DNA from: Miscanthus floridulus
Taxonomy: Eukaryota > Streptophyta > Magnoliopsida > Poales > Poaceae
Direction: 5' to 3'
NCBI RefSeq assembly: GCF_019320115.1
Contig: NC_089593.1
Coordinates: 18,459,134 to 18,523,133, forward strand
DNA length: 64,000 nt
The translations under genes were made by a program, and so were the position numbers. Within the stretch, counting starts at the first letter, position 1. The number at the start of each line of letters is the position of its first letter. The notes beneath the pieces are model-generated. The model had not been told where the DNA came from, ran no database searches, and worked only from the letters and a program-made list of their open reading frames with translations. Positions 23,683-35,085 of this stretch are shown here, one piece after another.

Positions 23683-25021
23683 GATGAAGGGGATGGCTTT
23701 ACAGGTGAGAGAGAGAGTACGGATGTTTCTAAGCCTTGTTGCCCACGCTGATGAAGATTGGATCGTCGTAGAATGTCGGATGCGGACGGGAGGTCGTGCT
23801 ATCTTCTTCAGGAAGGATGGACGCCGGTACCTGTAAATATTATTTGATGCCTAGTGGCATGTGAGGAGCCACGCTATGTTCACCCAGTACGGCAAATCCT
23901 GGTGCCCATACTGCGATCGATGTTCAGAGACACGCGAGGGGCTTACCGTATGGGAGTTTTTAGCGGCCCCTATAATACCGTAGGGGGAGATGTCGGCGCC
24001 TACAATACTGTTTGTGTCAGGGTGACTGTAGAGTACTGTTTTGTGCAGGGTATGGTCCCTGGTATAGTGGTTTTGACTTGTGAGCCTGCCTTGCCTTTCT
24101 CCGCACGTCTTCCGGTGCCCTCCGAACGGGGTGCCCCCGGTCGGATGGCTCCAGTCGGCTCTGAGTGCACCGGTCGAAGAAGGACGGTGAGCAGGGCTCC
24201 TACGAGCCCTGGTCACGGGATCGGAGTTGGAAGTAGGTCTCCTACGAGCTCCCGGTCGGAGGGACGTGGGGTCGGAGTCGGAAGTAGGCTTGGGGCAGGC
24301 CTTTCGACCGGAGAGGCCATCCGGAGGCGGCTAAAGCTTGAATTGAGTGCTCCGGTCGGATAGGTGGGCCGAAGTAGCCGAGGAGCGGGCGTTGCTCTTC
24401 TTGGGCCTGGCCTTCTAATCGGCTGCTGGACCGTTCCTTTGCCCTGTTGTTTTTAGACTCTTGGACCGAGCCTTGGCGCAGAAGCCGGTCCCCGAGGGAC
24501 CCCGGGTTTATGAACCCGACAGGAGCCCCTAAGCCCCTGGGCGATTTTGAGCCGAATCGTCCGGAGGATTTTTTGTCTTGCCGGCGGGTGCACGCGAGCG
24601 CACTAGCGGGTGTAGCCCCTGAGCCCCCGGGCGGTTCAGGAGGAACCAGCTAGGGGGTTTTCTGTGTTTGTCTGCGGGAGAGGTTTTGTGTTCGGTGGGT
24701 GCGCGCGAGCGCACCCGCGGGTGTAGCCCCCGAGCCCCCAAGCGGTTCGGGCAGAACCGTCTGGGTGGTGTTTGGAGCGTGTGTGCGTGTTTTTTAGTCT
24801 GAGATGGATTTTCGTTAATCTACGGCGTTGTTGTGCAGCCGAGGCGTTTTTAGGCGCGGAGATTGGTTAGTTCTGGAGATGGATGAGATGGAGCCCGTGG
24901 GTCCTGATGTTGGTGTGGCCTGGGCAGCCGAGACAGTTAGTTCAGTTAGTTTTTTTGTGAGTTTAGAGTTGTGGTCCCTGGCCAGGGTTTTTTGGAGTGA
25001 AGTCGGTAGTGAAGCCGTTAT

Positions 25022-25374
25022 GCGAGTTTGGAGTCACGGTCCCAGGCCACAGCCGGATGTCATAGATCCTGTCGACGCGAGTTCGGGGTCGTGGCCCTAG
25101 GGTTTTTTTTGGAAGTGAAGTTTGTTACGCGAGTTCGGAGTCACGGTCCCAAGCCGTAGCTGGATGTCATAGATCCTGTCGACGCGAGTTCAGAGTCGTG
25201 GTCCCAAGCCGTAGCCAGATGTCATAGATCCTGTCGACGCGAGTTCAGAGTCGCGGTCCCAAGCCGTAGCCGGATGTCATAGATCCTATCGACGTGAGTT
25301 CGAAGTCGTGGTCCCAAGTCATAGCCGGATGTCATAGATCCTGTCGACGCGAGTTCGGAGTCGCGATCCCAAGG
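25022..25374. repeat. 55-bp tandem repeats in LTR U3
   Basis: Units start GCGAGTTC(A/G)GAGTC and end ATAGATCCTGTCGAC. Full copies begin at 25022, 25129, 25184, 25239 and 25294, and partial or diverged ones at 25077 and 25349. The period of the regular part is exactly 55 bp. Confidence 0.9.
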
Positions 25375-28300
25375 TTTTCGACATTTGAGCCCCCGAGCCT
25401 TGTCGGGCCTTCGTGGGGATCGATGTGAGTTGTTTTGCGCTACCTCATCCGGTTCCTCACAACCGGAGGGGCTGAGTTTCGTCGCCAGTCCCGATCGCTC
25501 GGGCTCAAAGACTAGCTCGGTGAGCTCGCTAACGGGTGTGATCGAGCGGAATCCGGGTCTGTCGTTCATGACAGGGTCAGCATAGCCCTCTTGTGGCATT
25601 CCACTACTCCTTTACCTACAACCCGGCAGATGCCTAGGTCATTTCGGAGACCGACCCGGGTGGCCTAATGGCCTCCCCTTGATGGAGATTCTGTGGGCTT
25701 AGCGAGAGGTTCAGGATCGAACGAGAAGGTTGAGATGACCTGGTTTGCCAGACCAGGCAAAGGCCGCACGGTGCTCATCTACGGTTTTCTCCCCTGGCTC
25801 TGTTGTTTGCTCATATCGAATGAGGCAACCGCCGCTTTGTGGCGCAACACGGAGCGTTCTGGTGCATTTCGTTGCACGTGCGATGCTTAGTTCTTGAGCC
25901 CCCGAGCGGTTCATGCCCTAACCGTCCAGGGGGTTCAGGCGTATGAGATGAATGCACGTATGGATGTATGAATGATTTGTAATGAAATAGAGGGGTTTTG
26001 ATAGTATTTAAATCGATGACTGGAGTGATGGGGCTCGAAGAGCCTCAGTCGGAAAAGTCCGACTGGGACCTTGACGACCTGAGTGATGGGGTTCGGAGAG
26101 CTTTAGTCGGAAACGTCCAACCGGGACCCGTGCTCATCGTCCGCGATGGAGTCGGCGTAGCCTACATGGGACGCCCCTTCGCTTCCTTACCTGCCATCTG
26201 GTGTCTATCCTTACCTGTCATTCGGGTTCCTTTAGGTTTGGCCTGGGGAAGTGGGGAGCCACCCGCGTGCGGTGGCGCTTCAGTTCCTATGCCCGTCGTG
26301 CGGTAGTGGTTGATCGTGCGGTAGTGGTGGGCCACGGCCAGGCCACATCCCGTCCGATCAGGAGCCGTTCCATCGAGCGGGGCGCGTCTCATTGGTTCAG
26401 GGCACGTCTTATCTGCATTAAATGAAAGAAAGAGGAAAACTCGCCCCGTCGTTCCGGCTTCCCCGATCGGTGTGTCCCTCCATAACTGCTGCTCCCTTTC
26501 CCTTAAGTAGGAGAGGGGAGAGGGTTTTCATTCCGCTCTTTTGCCTATTCTTCGTCTGCCGCCGCCTTCTCTCTTCCTCTTTACCGTGAGCGTTCCTGAG
26601 AGCTGTGGAGGTTTCTATAAAAGAAAGGGAGAGGGCGAGGGAGAAGAGAGGAACTCATCGACATGTCGGATTGGAGGTCGTCCACCGTGAGGGCGTCGGT
26701 GCTGGAGGCATTCGTTGCAAAGGGGTTCCTGCCGCCGCAGGAGGTGGCACACTAGAGGGTCCCCGGGAAGGAGGAGTTCCCGCAACCTTGTCCCGATGAG
26801 GTGGTTTCTTTCCTTGCCTTCCACGAGCGTGGGTTAGGATACCCCGCGCACTAGTTCCTGCGTGGGCTCCTCAATAAGTGGGGTCTGGAACTGTAGCACC
26901 TCAATCCGATGGGGGTGCTGCACATCGCCGGCTTCGTCACCGTCTACGAGGCTTTCCTTAGGATGGAGCCGCACGCGGATCTCTTCCGGCTCTTCTTCTC
27001 CGGGAGAGCTATGGTGGACTGGAGTTCGTCCGATATCGCACCGGTCGGAGGCTTCGCCCTGCAGAGGAAGCCACATGCGGGAGGCTCGTATCCCGCATAT
27101 TCCCCATGTGACTCCAATCGGGGATGGCATGAGGAGTGGTTCTACATCAGGAATCAGTGGGGGCGTCGTTTCCAGCGTTTACCAGCGGGAGGCCTATGAA
27201 ACAGAAGAGTTGGTCATGGGGCTGCGCCCACACGGAGAAGCACAAGGTGGAGGCCATCGAGGAGGAGCTCTGGAAGCTCATAAGGGGTGGCCTCGATAGG
27301 GTACGGGTGTTCCACACCCTTTACCACTGTCGGGTTGCGCCGTTGGCGGAGAGGACGCACCCGATGTGGATGTATGATGGCCGGTCGGACCCAGACCACG
27401 TGTCACCGAAGGAGCTGGCGGACAACAAGATCTGGAGTCGCGTCGGCCGAGTGCTGTAGCTGAGGCCCAGAGAGACGGTTGTGAGAAAACCCATACCGTT
27501 CAATGCCTCGATCGTGCCCACGCTAGTATGCTCCCTTATTTTGTTCGTGCTTTTTTCTCTACCCCCTTCTTTTTTTATTTCGGTTCATTCGTTCCGTAGG
27601 GGCTTGGGAGGTACAAGTCCCAGCCACACCTTCCCAAGGGGTCAGTGGGTTGGGCCCGGTAGGCTGCCCAGAAGGAGGCGGTAGACGCCTGGAAGAAGAA
27701 GAAAACCAAGAAGGTTTATCGAAAAGAAGAGAAGAAGAAGGAGGTCGCTCGGCGCGTGAGGGCCGGGGAACGTGCGAGCGACATCGAGTCGGAACTCACG
27801 TCGGATGATCCTACGAATCTGGACGACATGGTCTTCTCCGATGAGGAGGAGAGTCGGAAGGTCGTTGCGACCTCGGCGGTACATCATGATCTTGCGGCGG
27901 CGTCCGCTGGTGAGGAGTAGGAGGCCGCGCGACACGTGGAGGTTCTTGCGTCGAGGAAGCATGCTGCGAGTGCGGATGTCATCGACAAACGGCAACAAAG
28001 TGAACATGGTCACTGCGCCCCTCGGCGGCGTTGCCAGCTCTGTCGTCGCCTGCGGCGGATGTGGCTGGACGAGCCGGGCGGTCCGAGGAGCGGTCCGGCG
28101 CCTGTGCGGCGATGGAGCCGGTGCCAACGCCGGACTTGCGGCCGGAGGAGGTCCCGCCTGCCGTGGGTGCGGTTGAGCAGTCCGGGCGGTCTGAGGGGCA
28201 GACTAGCACCCGATCGACATGCGACTCGCAGTCGGGGGACGCCCCGTCCGCTGCTCTGGTCGAGGTGCCCCGAGCTGGAGGTCGTAGCGACCCGCAGGTT

Positions 28301-29390
28301 GGGCAGGTGTCGGTCGGAACGAGTCTGACCCCGTCTGAAGTGAAGGGGAGTGGGTCGTAGTCCGAGAGCGGTCCCCATCCTGTGGGCCTGTCATCGTCAG
28401 AGCCTGCCTTCAGAGTAGTGCTGCTCGCCACCCGGTATGTTTCCTTTTGTTGCCTCTTTGACTTTTGATGGTTGAGTCTTTTTGGAGTGTGGCTTACTCA
28501 TGATTTTTGTCAGCGGACGGGGGATGCCGGGGTTGAGCATCGCCTCGACCCCCATGCGGGAGGTTTGGAGGCCCACTCCGTAGCGTGTTGCGGTGAGCGA
28601 AGGGGGCAGCAGGGTGGTAGCGGCGAAGCTTTCCCTCCCGAGGGTGGTGCCCCTCGGGGCGGCTGCTGATAGCATGACAGCGGCGGCGACGCTGTTGGCG
28701 GTGATCCCGATGCCGATGGCAGAGGTGGCATCGAAGGTAACTCTTGTTGCCCCTCCTCCGCCGGTCGTGGTGGAGGAGACGAGGGGGGGCGAGCTCCCCA
28801 CCTCGCCGGGTGGAGGGCTGCACGACCCATCCTTGCCATCGGAGCCGAAGCGCAGGAGGGAAGCGTGGCCAGGATGGAGTTAGGACGCCCGGCGGCGTCT
28901 CATGCGAACGTGGTGGTGGAGATCCCGTCTGACGATGAGGCGGATACCATGGCGGAACCACCGGTGTCGCCACGGGAGCTGGCGGTGGTCCGGTCGGAGG
29001 CTGGGCCCTCCAGCGGTTCATCGGAGGGTGACCTGGAGTGACCCTTCCACGAGGACCCGTCGAAGGCATGGTTTGTCCTTCGGGATTCCTGGGAGTGTCA
29101 GCTCTGGGACATTTTTGGTGGTCAAGGGCATGCCGTGGTCTCCGAGCTCACCAAGCTATCCGCGAAGCTTGAGAATGCCCGAAAGCAGGCTCAGTTTGCC
29201 TGGTAGCTAGTTGAGGTTGACTTGCAGCTCGCCGCGGAGGTGAGTTTCTAATACTTATCCTTGCCCTCTGAATCTTTCATCGTTTTTTTAGCATGTCTGT
29301 TTTCCACAGAAAATAAGGAAGGTGTCGTCCCGCAAGTCTCACTTCCTATGGGCAGAACACGCCCGGATGGCCAAGCTTGAGCACCGGGTG

Positions 29391-31262
29391 TGAAAGGTCC
29401 TAATGGCTAGAGGGGGGTGAATAGCCTAATAAAAATTATACAACAACACTTAACAAAATAGTTAGACAATTATGAGGCGAAGCAAGTGTTGCGCTAGCCT
29501 ACTCAAAATGCAAGCCACCTACCACAATTCTAGTTTAGATAGTGTCGATTCACACAAGAGCTATGATACTACCCTATGTTAGTGTGCTCTCAAAGGCTAA
29601 CTAAAGAGCCACACCAACCAACCAAGCAAGCTCTCACAACTAGCTACACTAAAGAGCTTATCAACTAGTTTGCGGTAATGTAAAGAGAGTGATCAAGAAG
29701 ATTATACCGCCGTGTAGATGGAGGAACCAATCAATCACAAGGATGAATAACAATGAAGACCAATCACCTCGAAATCAATGATGAACACAATGATTTTTTA
29801 CCGAGGTTCACTTGCTTGCCGGCAAGCTAGTCCTCGTTGTGGCGATTCACTCACTTGGAGGTTCATGCGCTAATTGGCTTCACACGCCAAACCCTCAATA
29901 GGGTGCCGCACAACCAACACAAGATGAGGATCACACAAGCCACGAGCAATCCACTAGAGTACCTTTTGGCTCTCCGCCGGGGAAAGGTCAAGAACCCCTC
30001 ACAATCACCACGATTGGAGCCAGAGACAATCACCACCCTCCGCTCAACGATCCTCGCTGCTCCAAGCCGTCTAGGTGGCGGCAACCACCAAGAGTAACAA
30101 GCGAAATCCGTAGCAAAACACGAACACCAAGTGCTTCTAGATGCAAACACTCAAGCAATGCACTTGGATCACTCCCAATCTCACTATGATGATGAATCAA
30201 TGATGGAGATGAGTGGGAGGGCTTTGGCTGAGCTCACAAGGTTGCTATGTCAATGAAAATGGCCAAAGGTGTGAGCTTCAACCGGCCATGGGGCTTAAAT
30301 AGAAGCCCGCACGAAATAGAGCCGTTATACCCCTTCACTGGGCATAACGCGGGCTGACCGGACGATGCAGTCCAACTGACCGGACGCAGCACCGGACGCT
30401 CCGGTCGTGAATACCGGACGCGGCCGGTCGGCATACCGGACATGTCCGGTAGCTCCTAGACTACCACGTGTCCAGTTCAAACCAACTTAGCTGTTGCTGC
30501 CCCTTCTACTGACGACCCGATGCTCACACCGGACGCCGAGTCACAAATGACCGGACGCTGAGCCACCGCGTCCGGTGGAGTACAGCAAGCATCCTTGCTC
30601 GACCAGACGCGTCCGGTGATACCGGACCGAATGCTGCCAGCGTCTGATCGACTATACTACCGAACACTATTTTATCTGATTCACACCGAACGCGTCCGGT
30701 GTGCGACCGGACGTGTCCGGTCGCTGAGTCTATCGCCAAAATACCGGACGCGTCCGGTCACTCTGTAACCAGCGCGACTAACTCCTCTTTGACTCTATCT
30801 TCTTCACCCTTGCTCAAATGTGCCAACCACCAAGTGTATCACCTTGCGCACATGTGTTAGCATATTTTCACAAACATTTTCAAGGGTGTTAGCACTCCAC
30901 TAGATCCTAAATGCATATGCAATGAGTTAGAGCTTCTAGTGGCACTTTGATAACTGTATTCCGATATGAGTTTCATCCATCTTAATAGTACGGCTATAAA
31001 ACCTAAATATGATCACACTCTCTAAGTGTCTTGATCACTAAAACAAAATAGCTCCTATGGTTTATACCTTTGCCTTGAGCTTTTTGTCTTTCTCTTTCTT
31101 CTTTCTAAGTCCAAGCACTTGATCATCATCATGGCATCATCATCATGTTATGATCTTCATTTGCTTCATCACTTGGAGTGTGCTACCTATCTCATGATCA
31201 CTTGATAAACTAGGTTAGCACTTAGGTTTCATTAATTCACCAAAACCAAACTAGAGCTTTTA
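29391..31262 (-). mobile_element. Solo LTR of a SIRE/Maximus-like copia element
   Basis: On the minus strand it starts TAAAAGCTCTAGTTTGG and ends ATTAGGACCTTTCA; the CCCCCCTCTAGCC word near the end is typical of SIRE-type LTR 3' ends. A perfect 5-bp duplication GGGTG flanks it (29386-29390 and 31263-31267), and removing it restores continuity of the host exon. The size is 1872 bp. The TA rather than TG start is unusual or mutated. Confidence 0.85.
30355..30760. repeat. Cluster of ACCGGACGCGTCCGGT-like palindromes
   Basis: About nine copies or half-copies of the palindrome ACCGGACGCGTCCGGT (variants with CTCCGGT, CATGTCCGGT and CGTGTCCGGT) lie within 400 bp of the SIRE-like solo LTR, separated by 15-50 bp. 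They are very CG-rich compared with the rest of this LTR. Confidence 0.85.
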
Positions 31263-32365
31263 GGGTGGAGTCCGCCTGCCGTGAGTCCCAGGTCCGAGCG
31301 ACCGAGGTGGCCACGGTGCGGGCGGAGGGGCAGCGCACGGCGGAGCGGGCTACTGCTGCCAAGCAAGGGCTTGAGGCGACAAAGGTCCATCAGGAGGAGA
31401 CTGAGGCGGGGCTGCGGATGTCCCTGGTGAACATCGAGGCGGCACTTCAAGAGGCCTTGGCAGCCCTTGAACCGGAGCGGGCCGCCCTAGAGTCAACACA
31501 GAAGGCCCTGGAGGTGGAGCAGAGGGCCCGGTCGGAAGCGGATTAGGAGGTGCTCGTGCTCCAGGACCAGGTGATGGGGATGGAGGACGCGAGTGCCCGG
31601 CTGCGCGAGCAGGTGGCTCGACAGGCAGAGGATTTCTCCACCCTTCAGGCCTCTCGCATCGGTGCGTACCTTTCTATTTTCTCATGGTGTTGATTTTTCT
31701 TTTTTCCCTAGCCTATTTCTGAGCTTGTCGCCATTCTTGCAGAGCTGGGTGAAAAGGTGAAGGCGCTGGAGTGAGACCTAGAGACGACCAAAACAAACTT
31801 CAGCCAGAATGTCGAGGAGCTGGCCAAGTCCCATGAAGAGCGACGTGCTCTCGAAGGGGAGCTCGGCCAGATCCGCAACGCTGCCCGGCTCATCGTCTTG
31901 AAAGTCTTCGGGTTGGCGCCAAGTACCAGCGCGCCCGCGGTTCAGCTAGCGGAGGTCCCGTACGTGGTCAAGGACCTTGTCAGGAGCGGGCTGTTTTATG
32001 GAGCATCGGGGGTGTTAACGTCGGTGGCGACGTACCACCCAAATCTGGACTTCGCCACTATCTGCAGTGGGTATGTTGAAGGCCTAAGCAAGGAGGACAT
32101 CCAATCAATCGGGGAGAGCTTGCTGCTGCACGCGTGGTCAGTGTCAGAGCAAGTCTCCGCCGAGTGGGTGATGGATGTTCTCCATCAAGACATGGCCTGA
32201 AGCATGCATGGAGAGGATGCCTCCGAGCCTGCAGATAGCACGGAGCTTGGTTCGGGGGGGAATGTCGCCTCGGCCCTAATCGAGCTGAATGTCGTGCTGC
32301 GGGGGAGCGAGCAGCCTACGCCTTCGTCTGTCGTGCCGTCAGCAGATGCCGCCGGGCCAGTTTAA

Positions 32366-32989
32366 TACCTTGATGAATATAAGTAGTTAATAAATGTAAG
32401 AAGTTTAAGTTCATGGGGGGAACCCCTGTGTAAAATGTTCGTGTGTGTTTTAATGACTGTAATCGGTTTTTGTTTTTGTGATGGAGTTGCTCCGTTTGGG
32501 GAAGCTTGTTCTCTTTCGTTCCTTAGTTTTGCCTTAGCATAATTTTGTTTTAAATTTCTTTCTTTCTCGTACCTGCCCGTTTGTTCCGTAGGCTGCGACT
32601 TTGTGAGCCCAGGGCATGGCCCATGAGGCTCGCCCGGTCATAACCGTAGGAAAAGGCGGGGTGCAATCAGTCGGAATGTTTCAAAGCAAAGCTACGTAAG
32701 GTAAAACAAAGGAACGAACTGCCCTTTTGTTCAGGGAGGAAGGAGTTTCTCCATACGAAAGTAAAAGAGTACTTAAAGTAAAAAACAAAAATAGAGGGGT
32801 TGTAGAGCCCCCTAGTGAAGCCCCCGAGCGCCCCGAGCCAAAAAGTGTTCGGGTCGGGGTGCTCTTATAGGAGCGTTCGCTAAGTAGAGGTAAGACTGAA
32901 ACTTAGGAAAAGAGAGAAGGACATAGTTGTTCCAAGGTGCTCGGAGAGAATGTCGTTGTTGTTGTCCTTCAGTCGGTAGGCATCCGATC
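32366..32989. other. 3' region of antisense gene and pol deletion zone
   Basis: Follows the stop of the antisense gene with AT-rich 3'UTR-like sequence (32366-32600), then LTR/leader-like GC-rich DNA. No protease, reverse transcriptase or integrase motif occurs on either strand, so pol is deleted between here and gag. Confidence 0.55.
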
Positions 32990-33905
32990 GGATCACTTCA
33001 GTCAACTGGATCCTTGCCCGCTGCGCCCCCTTCTTCGGTTGCTGTTTCCTTGTCTTCCTCCTCCTTTGGCCTGCCAGGCTACCTCTGTAGGCACTTGAGG
33101 AGCTGGCAGTCCTTATAGAGGTGGTTGACGGGATAGTAATGGTTGGTGCACGAGCTCTCCATGAGCTCGTGAAAGTGGCCCGGAGTGTCTTGCTGAGGCT
33201 GAGTGCCCGCGTAATCTGCCGTGGCAGCTGACACGGAGTTGGCCGATCGGCGGCGATCCTTTTTATTCTTTTTTCCCCTCGGCGTGGAGGGGCCCTCGTC
33301 TTGACCCTGGCGTTTGGCTTTACCTTTGTCGCAGCCTCCATTGAAGCGCGGTGGGGACGGCGCTTGCTAGAACGGTTGGACAAAGGTCCGTGGTCCTAGG
33401 CGGTCGAGGCTGGGACTCCGGTCAACGCTGCGCGTGTCATGGTTGGGCCCGAGCCACGCGTAGATAGGCGGTCGGCACAGGGCGGTCGTCAAGTTGAGGT
33501 GAGGTGCCATTGCGGCTTCCTGTGCCGCACTCTGTGGTTGTTGCGGTGATAGGGTGTAGTGCCCCATCTGCTGCATCCCTGTTCCCTGGACGGGGAGCGA
33601 GGTCGCGAGTCGGCGTCGTGATATGGAGGACTCCGCTTGTTGAATGGCGGTGGTTTCTAGCAGTGCCCGGAGGTTCTGGTGGATCGCTCGTTCGTGAGGG
33701 TTGTTCGGCTCGGACAGGTCGCGCAGGAGCATTGCCGTGGCAGCAATGTTCTGACTGGCCCGAGCGAACTATGGGGGATTGGTCCCCCGAACCGGGGCAT
33801 TGCGCTGGGGCTAACGGGCGTGACCTCGAGCGTCGTTCGCCGGTCTATGCGCACGGGGCGCAGTGTGGTGCCCCGAGCGCGCTGGTACAGTTGGTGGCTG
33901 ATGTG
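32990..33905 (-). pseudogene. TAT-lineage gag fragment
   Basis: The minus-strand translation in shifting frames contains a Gag N-terminal part (33732-33367: QNLRALLETTAIQQAESS) and then, in another frame, FNGGCDKGK, TADYAGTQPQQDTPGHF and CTNHYYPVNHLYKDC, hallmarks of RIRE2/TAT Gag near the capsid/CCHC side. At least two frameshifts separate these parts. Its 5' side is lost at the junction with viral DNA at 33911. Confidence 0.7.
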
Positions 33906-33911
33906 GCCACT

Positions 33912-34687
33912 GTTAACGAGCTTATATTCCATTCTTCTCCTGCCCTTTCTTCAGAACTTATTTTTAGAGGACTCATAAATTTCATACCTTTAGATTGCAT
34001 ACTTTCTACAACATTGTTCACATTTACCTTATATCTGGTTCCACTTCTGTTGGTTAACCTTCCTATAAATTCTATGCTTACTAATAGATTCGTTCCTTTA
34101 AATTCTTCATATCCTTTAGTTTGAACTCCGAATGCCATCTTATCTATAAATTCTTTTACTGGCATTATTAAATATGGAGCTATATATGTTATTAACATAT
34201 TTTCATTCATATCACCTTCTAAAAATCCTAATGCTGCTTTATTTATTGAGTCCCATCTTTTATCTAATAAGGTTATTAGAACCTTGGTTCCTAATTTTTT
34301 CCTTGTCATTCCTTTAATTCCAATGATATACATTCCCTGATGTATATATTTATACCCTGAATATTTTAAAGCATTCTCAAATTGTTTACTAACAATTCTT
34401 AGCTGAACTGGTTCTGTCAATACACTTAATTCTACTTCTCTAGATATTCTATATAATCCATTTTTATTTTCAAACCATCCCATTTGATAAATTTGTTGAG
34501 GCCTTATTTTCCTCAAAGTATCTTTCTGATATCTTTCAAGATCTCTTTCTAAGTCTATCACTTCTTCTAAGGTTTCAATATCCTCACATCCTCCTTTTAG
34601 TTTATCTTTAAAACCTAGGGGTCTTATGTCTTTATTAACTAATTGGAGTGACTTGTCTCTTCTAGAGAGGCTCTTAGATACTTCCAT
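33912..34687 (-). pseudogene. Pararetroviral movement protein, B-type copy 1 (3'-truncated)
   Basis: An open frame from ATG 34687 through about 258 viral codons. The domain from about residue 90 to 240 matches caulimovirid 30K-superfamily movement proteins: SGYKYIHQGMYIIGIKG, a TRKKLGTKV strand, DKRW, and QTKGYEEFKGTNLL. Such proteins form or dilate plasmodesmal tubules for cell-to-cell spread. The first 49 nt overlap ORF B1 in another frame. The frame has no internal stop, but at 33911 viral DNA ends and the ORF runs on into retrotransposon gag sequence (to 33845), so the product would be a chimera lacking the rest of the polyprotein. Confidence 0.82.
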
Positions 34688-34980
34688 CTCTCTGAATTTA
34701 AAGATCTAGTGGACTCAATTATTCCTGCTGATGACAACACAATTTCTTTGTTATGCTCAACAATATTAATATTATCAGTCTTCTTATATAGGAAAGTTAT
34801 ATCCTTTTTAATATAATCACTATTTTGGCTAATTTTACCTAGAGAAACTTTACTTTCTTCTAAAATTTGTAAAGCTAATTCTAATTTATTATTGGTAGCT
34901 GAATATTGCTCTTCAAGGTGCTTATGTTCCTTTTGCAGCCTATCAAATTTTAGTTCTAGCTCGTCTTGCCTCTTTCCCCA
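34639..34980 (-). pseudogene. ORF B1, coiled-coil protein, copy 1 (5'-truncated)
   Basis: An open frame ending at 34639 with a Lys/Glu/Leu heptad-rich stretch (WGKRQDELELKFDRLQKEH and following), then ISQNSDYIKKDITFLYKKTD. It precedes and overlaps the movement-protein start by 49 nt. The 5' part is missing because of a head-to-head junction near 34981-34988. The position resembles small ORFs before the movement protein in other caulimovirids, but the function is unknown. Confidence 0.6.
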
Positions 34981-34988
34981 CTGCGAAT
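34981..34988. other. Head-to-head viral junction
   Basis: To the left, B-type DNA reads on the minus strand (ORF B1). To the right, B-type DNA reads on the plus strand (end of ORF Y). Only a few bases of filler (CTGCGAAT) separate segments homologous to 36960 and 62397. This is an inverted join that a single colinear integration cannot produce. Confidence 0.7.
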
Positions 34989-35085
34989 ATATGAAGAGAT
35001 ATTCATAAAAGACACAAATCATGATAATTGGAGAATTTTTAGTGAAGCAAAAGAATTAGAAGGAAATACCAAATTTGCTCCTTAA
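34989..35085 (+). pseudogene. C-terminal end of B-type ORF Y
   Basis: Matches 62397-62492: the last ~30 codons, including DTNHDNW and EAKELE, ending at the same TAA. It is the start of a nearly full, circularly permuted B-type unit (34989-40732). Confidence 0.75.

Larger units (their letters stand above)
23307..26500 (-). mobile_element. 3' LTR of the TAT-lineage element (right limit approximate)
   Basis: The left end TGTCGGTGCAG (plus) is the inverted LTR terminus. The minus-strand core promoter lies at 23676-23682 and the long GC-rich U3 extends to the right, with the 55-bp tandem repeats (25022-25374) and three diverged ~125-bp-spaced repeats containing AGCCCC(C/T)GAGC (24520-24760 and again near 25890). 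The U3 start is not identifiable by eye; 26500 is where the antisense gene leader begins. Confidence 0.5.
26663..32365 (+). pseudogene. Antisense PF04195-type gene of TAT element, five exons
   Basis: Starts at ATG 26663 (MSDWRSSTVRAS). The first exon encodes the 'putative gypsy type transposon' domain (PF04195-like; HLNPMGVLHIAGFVTVYEAF and LFRLFFSGR are recognisable). Later exons encode an acidic/Pro-rich linker and a long Glu/Ala coiled coil (31265-31900), ending AAGPV* at 32365. Four introns with GT..AG borders and typical sizes are visible: 27526-27599, 28435-28513, 29240-29309 and 31662-31742. Exon 4 is split by a copia solo LTR. In-frame stops (for example TAG in AH*RV, TGA at 32198) make it a pseudogene. 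The function of this family is unknown. Confidence 0.7.
23307..33911 (-). mobile_element. TAT-lineage Ty3/gypsy element, pol deleted, truncated at right
   Basis: Three parts fix the identity. The LTR end on the left reads (minus) ...CTGCACCGACA at 23307. A minus-strand gag of the RIRE2/TAT type lies at 32990-33905. Between them is a plus-strand (antisense) gene with a PF04195-type domain. This order, LTR-gag-(pol)-antisense ORF-LTR read on minus, is known for some TAT elements. Protease, RT and integrase are absent. The right end is replaced by pararetrovirus DNA at 33911/33912, so the 5' LTR is missing. A copia solo LTR is nested at 29391-31262. Confidence 0.7.

Noticed and set aside
23851..24363. 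Overlapping ORFs of 121 and 169 codons on both strands
   Set aside because: Lie in the TAT LTR U3, no domain, and open in opposite frames due to GC content.
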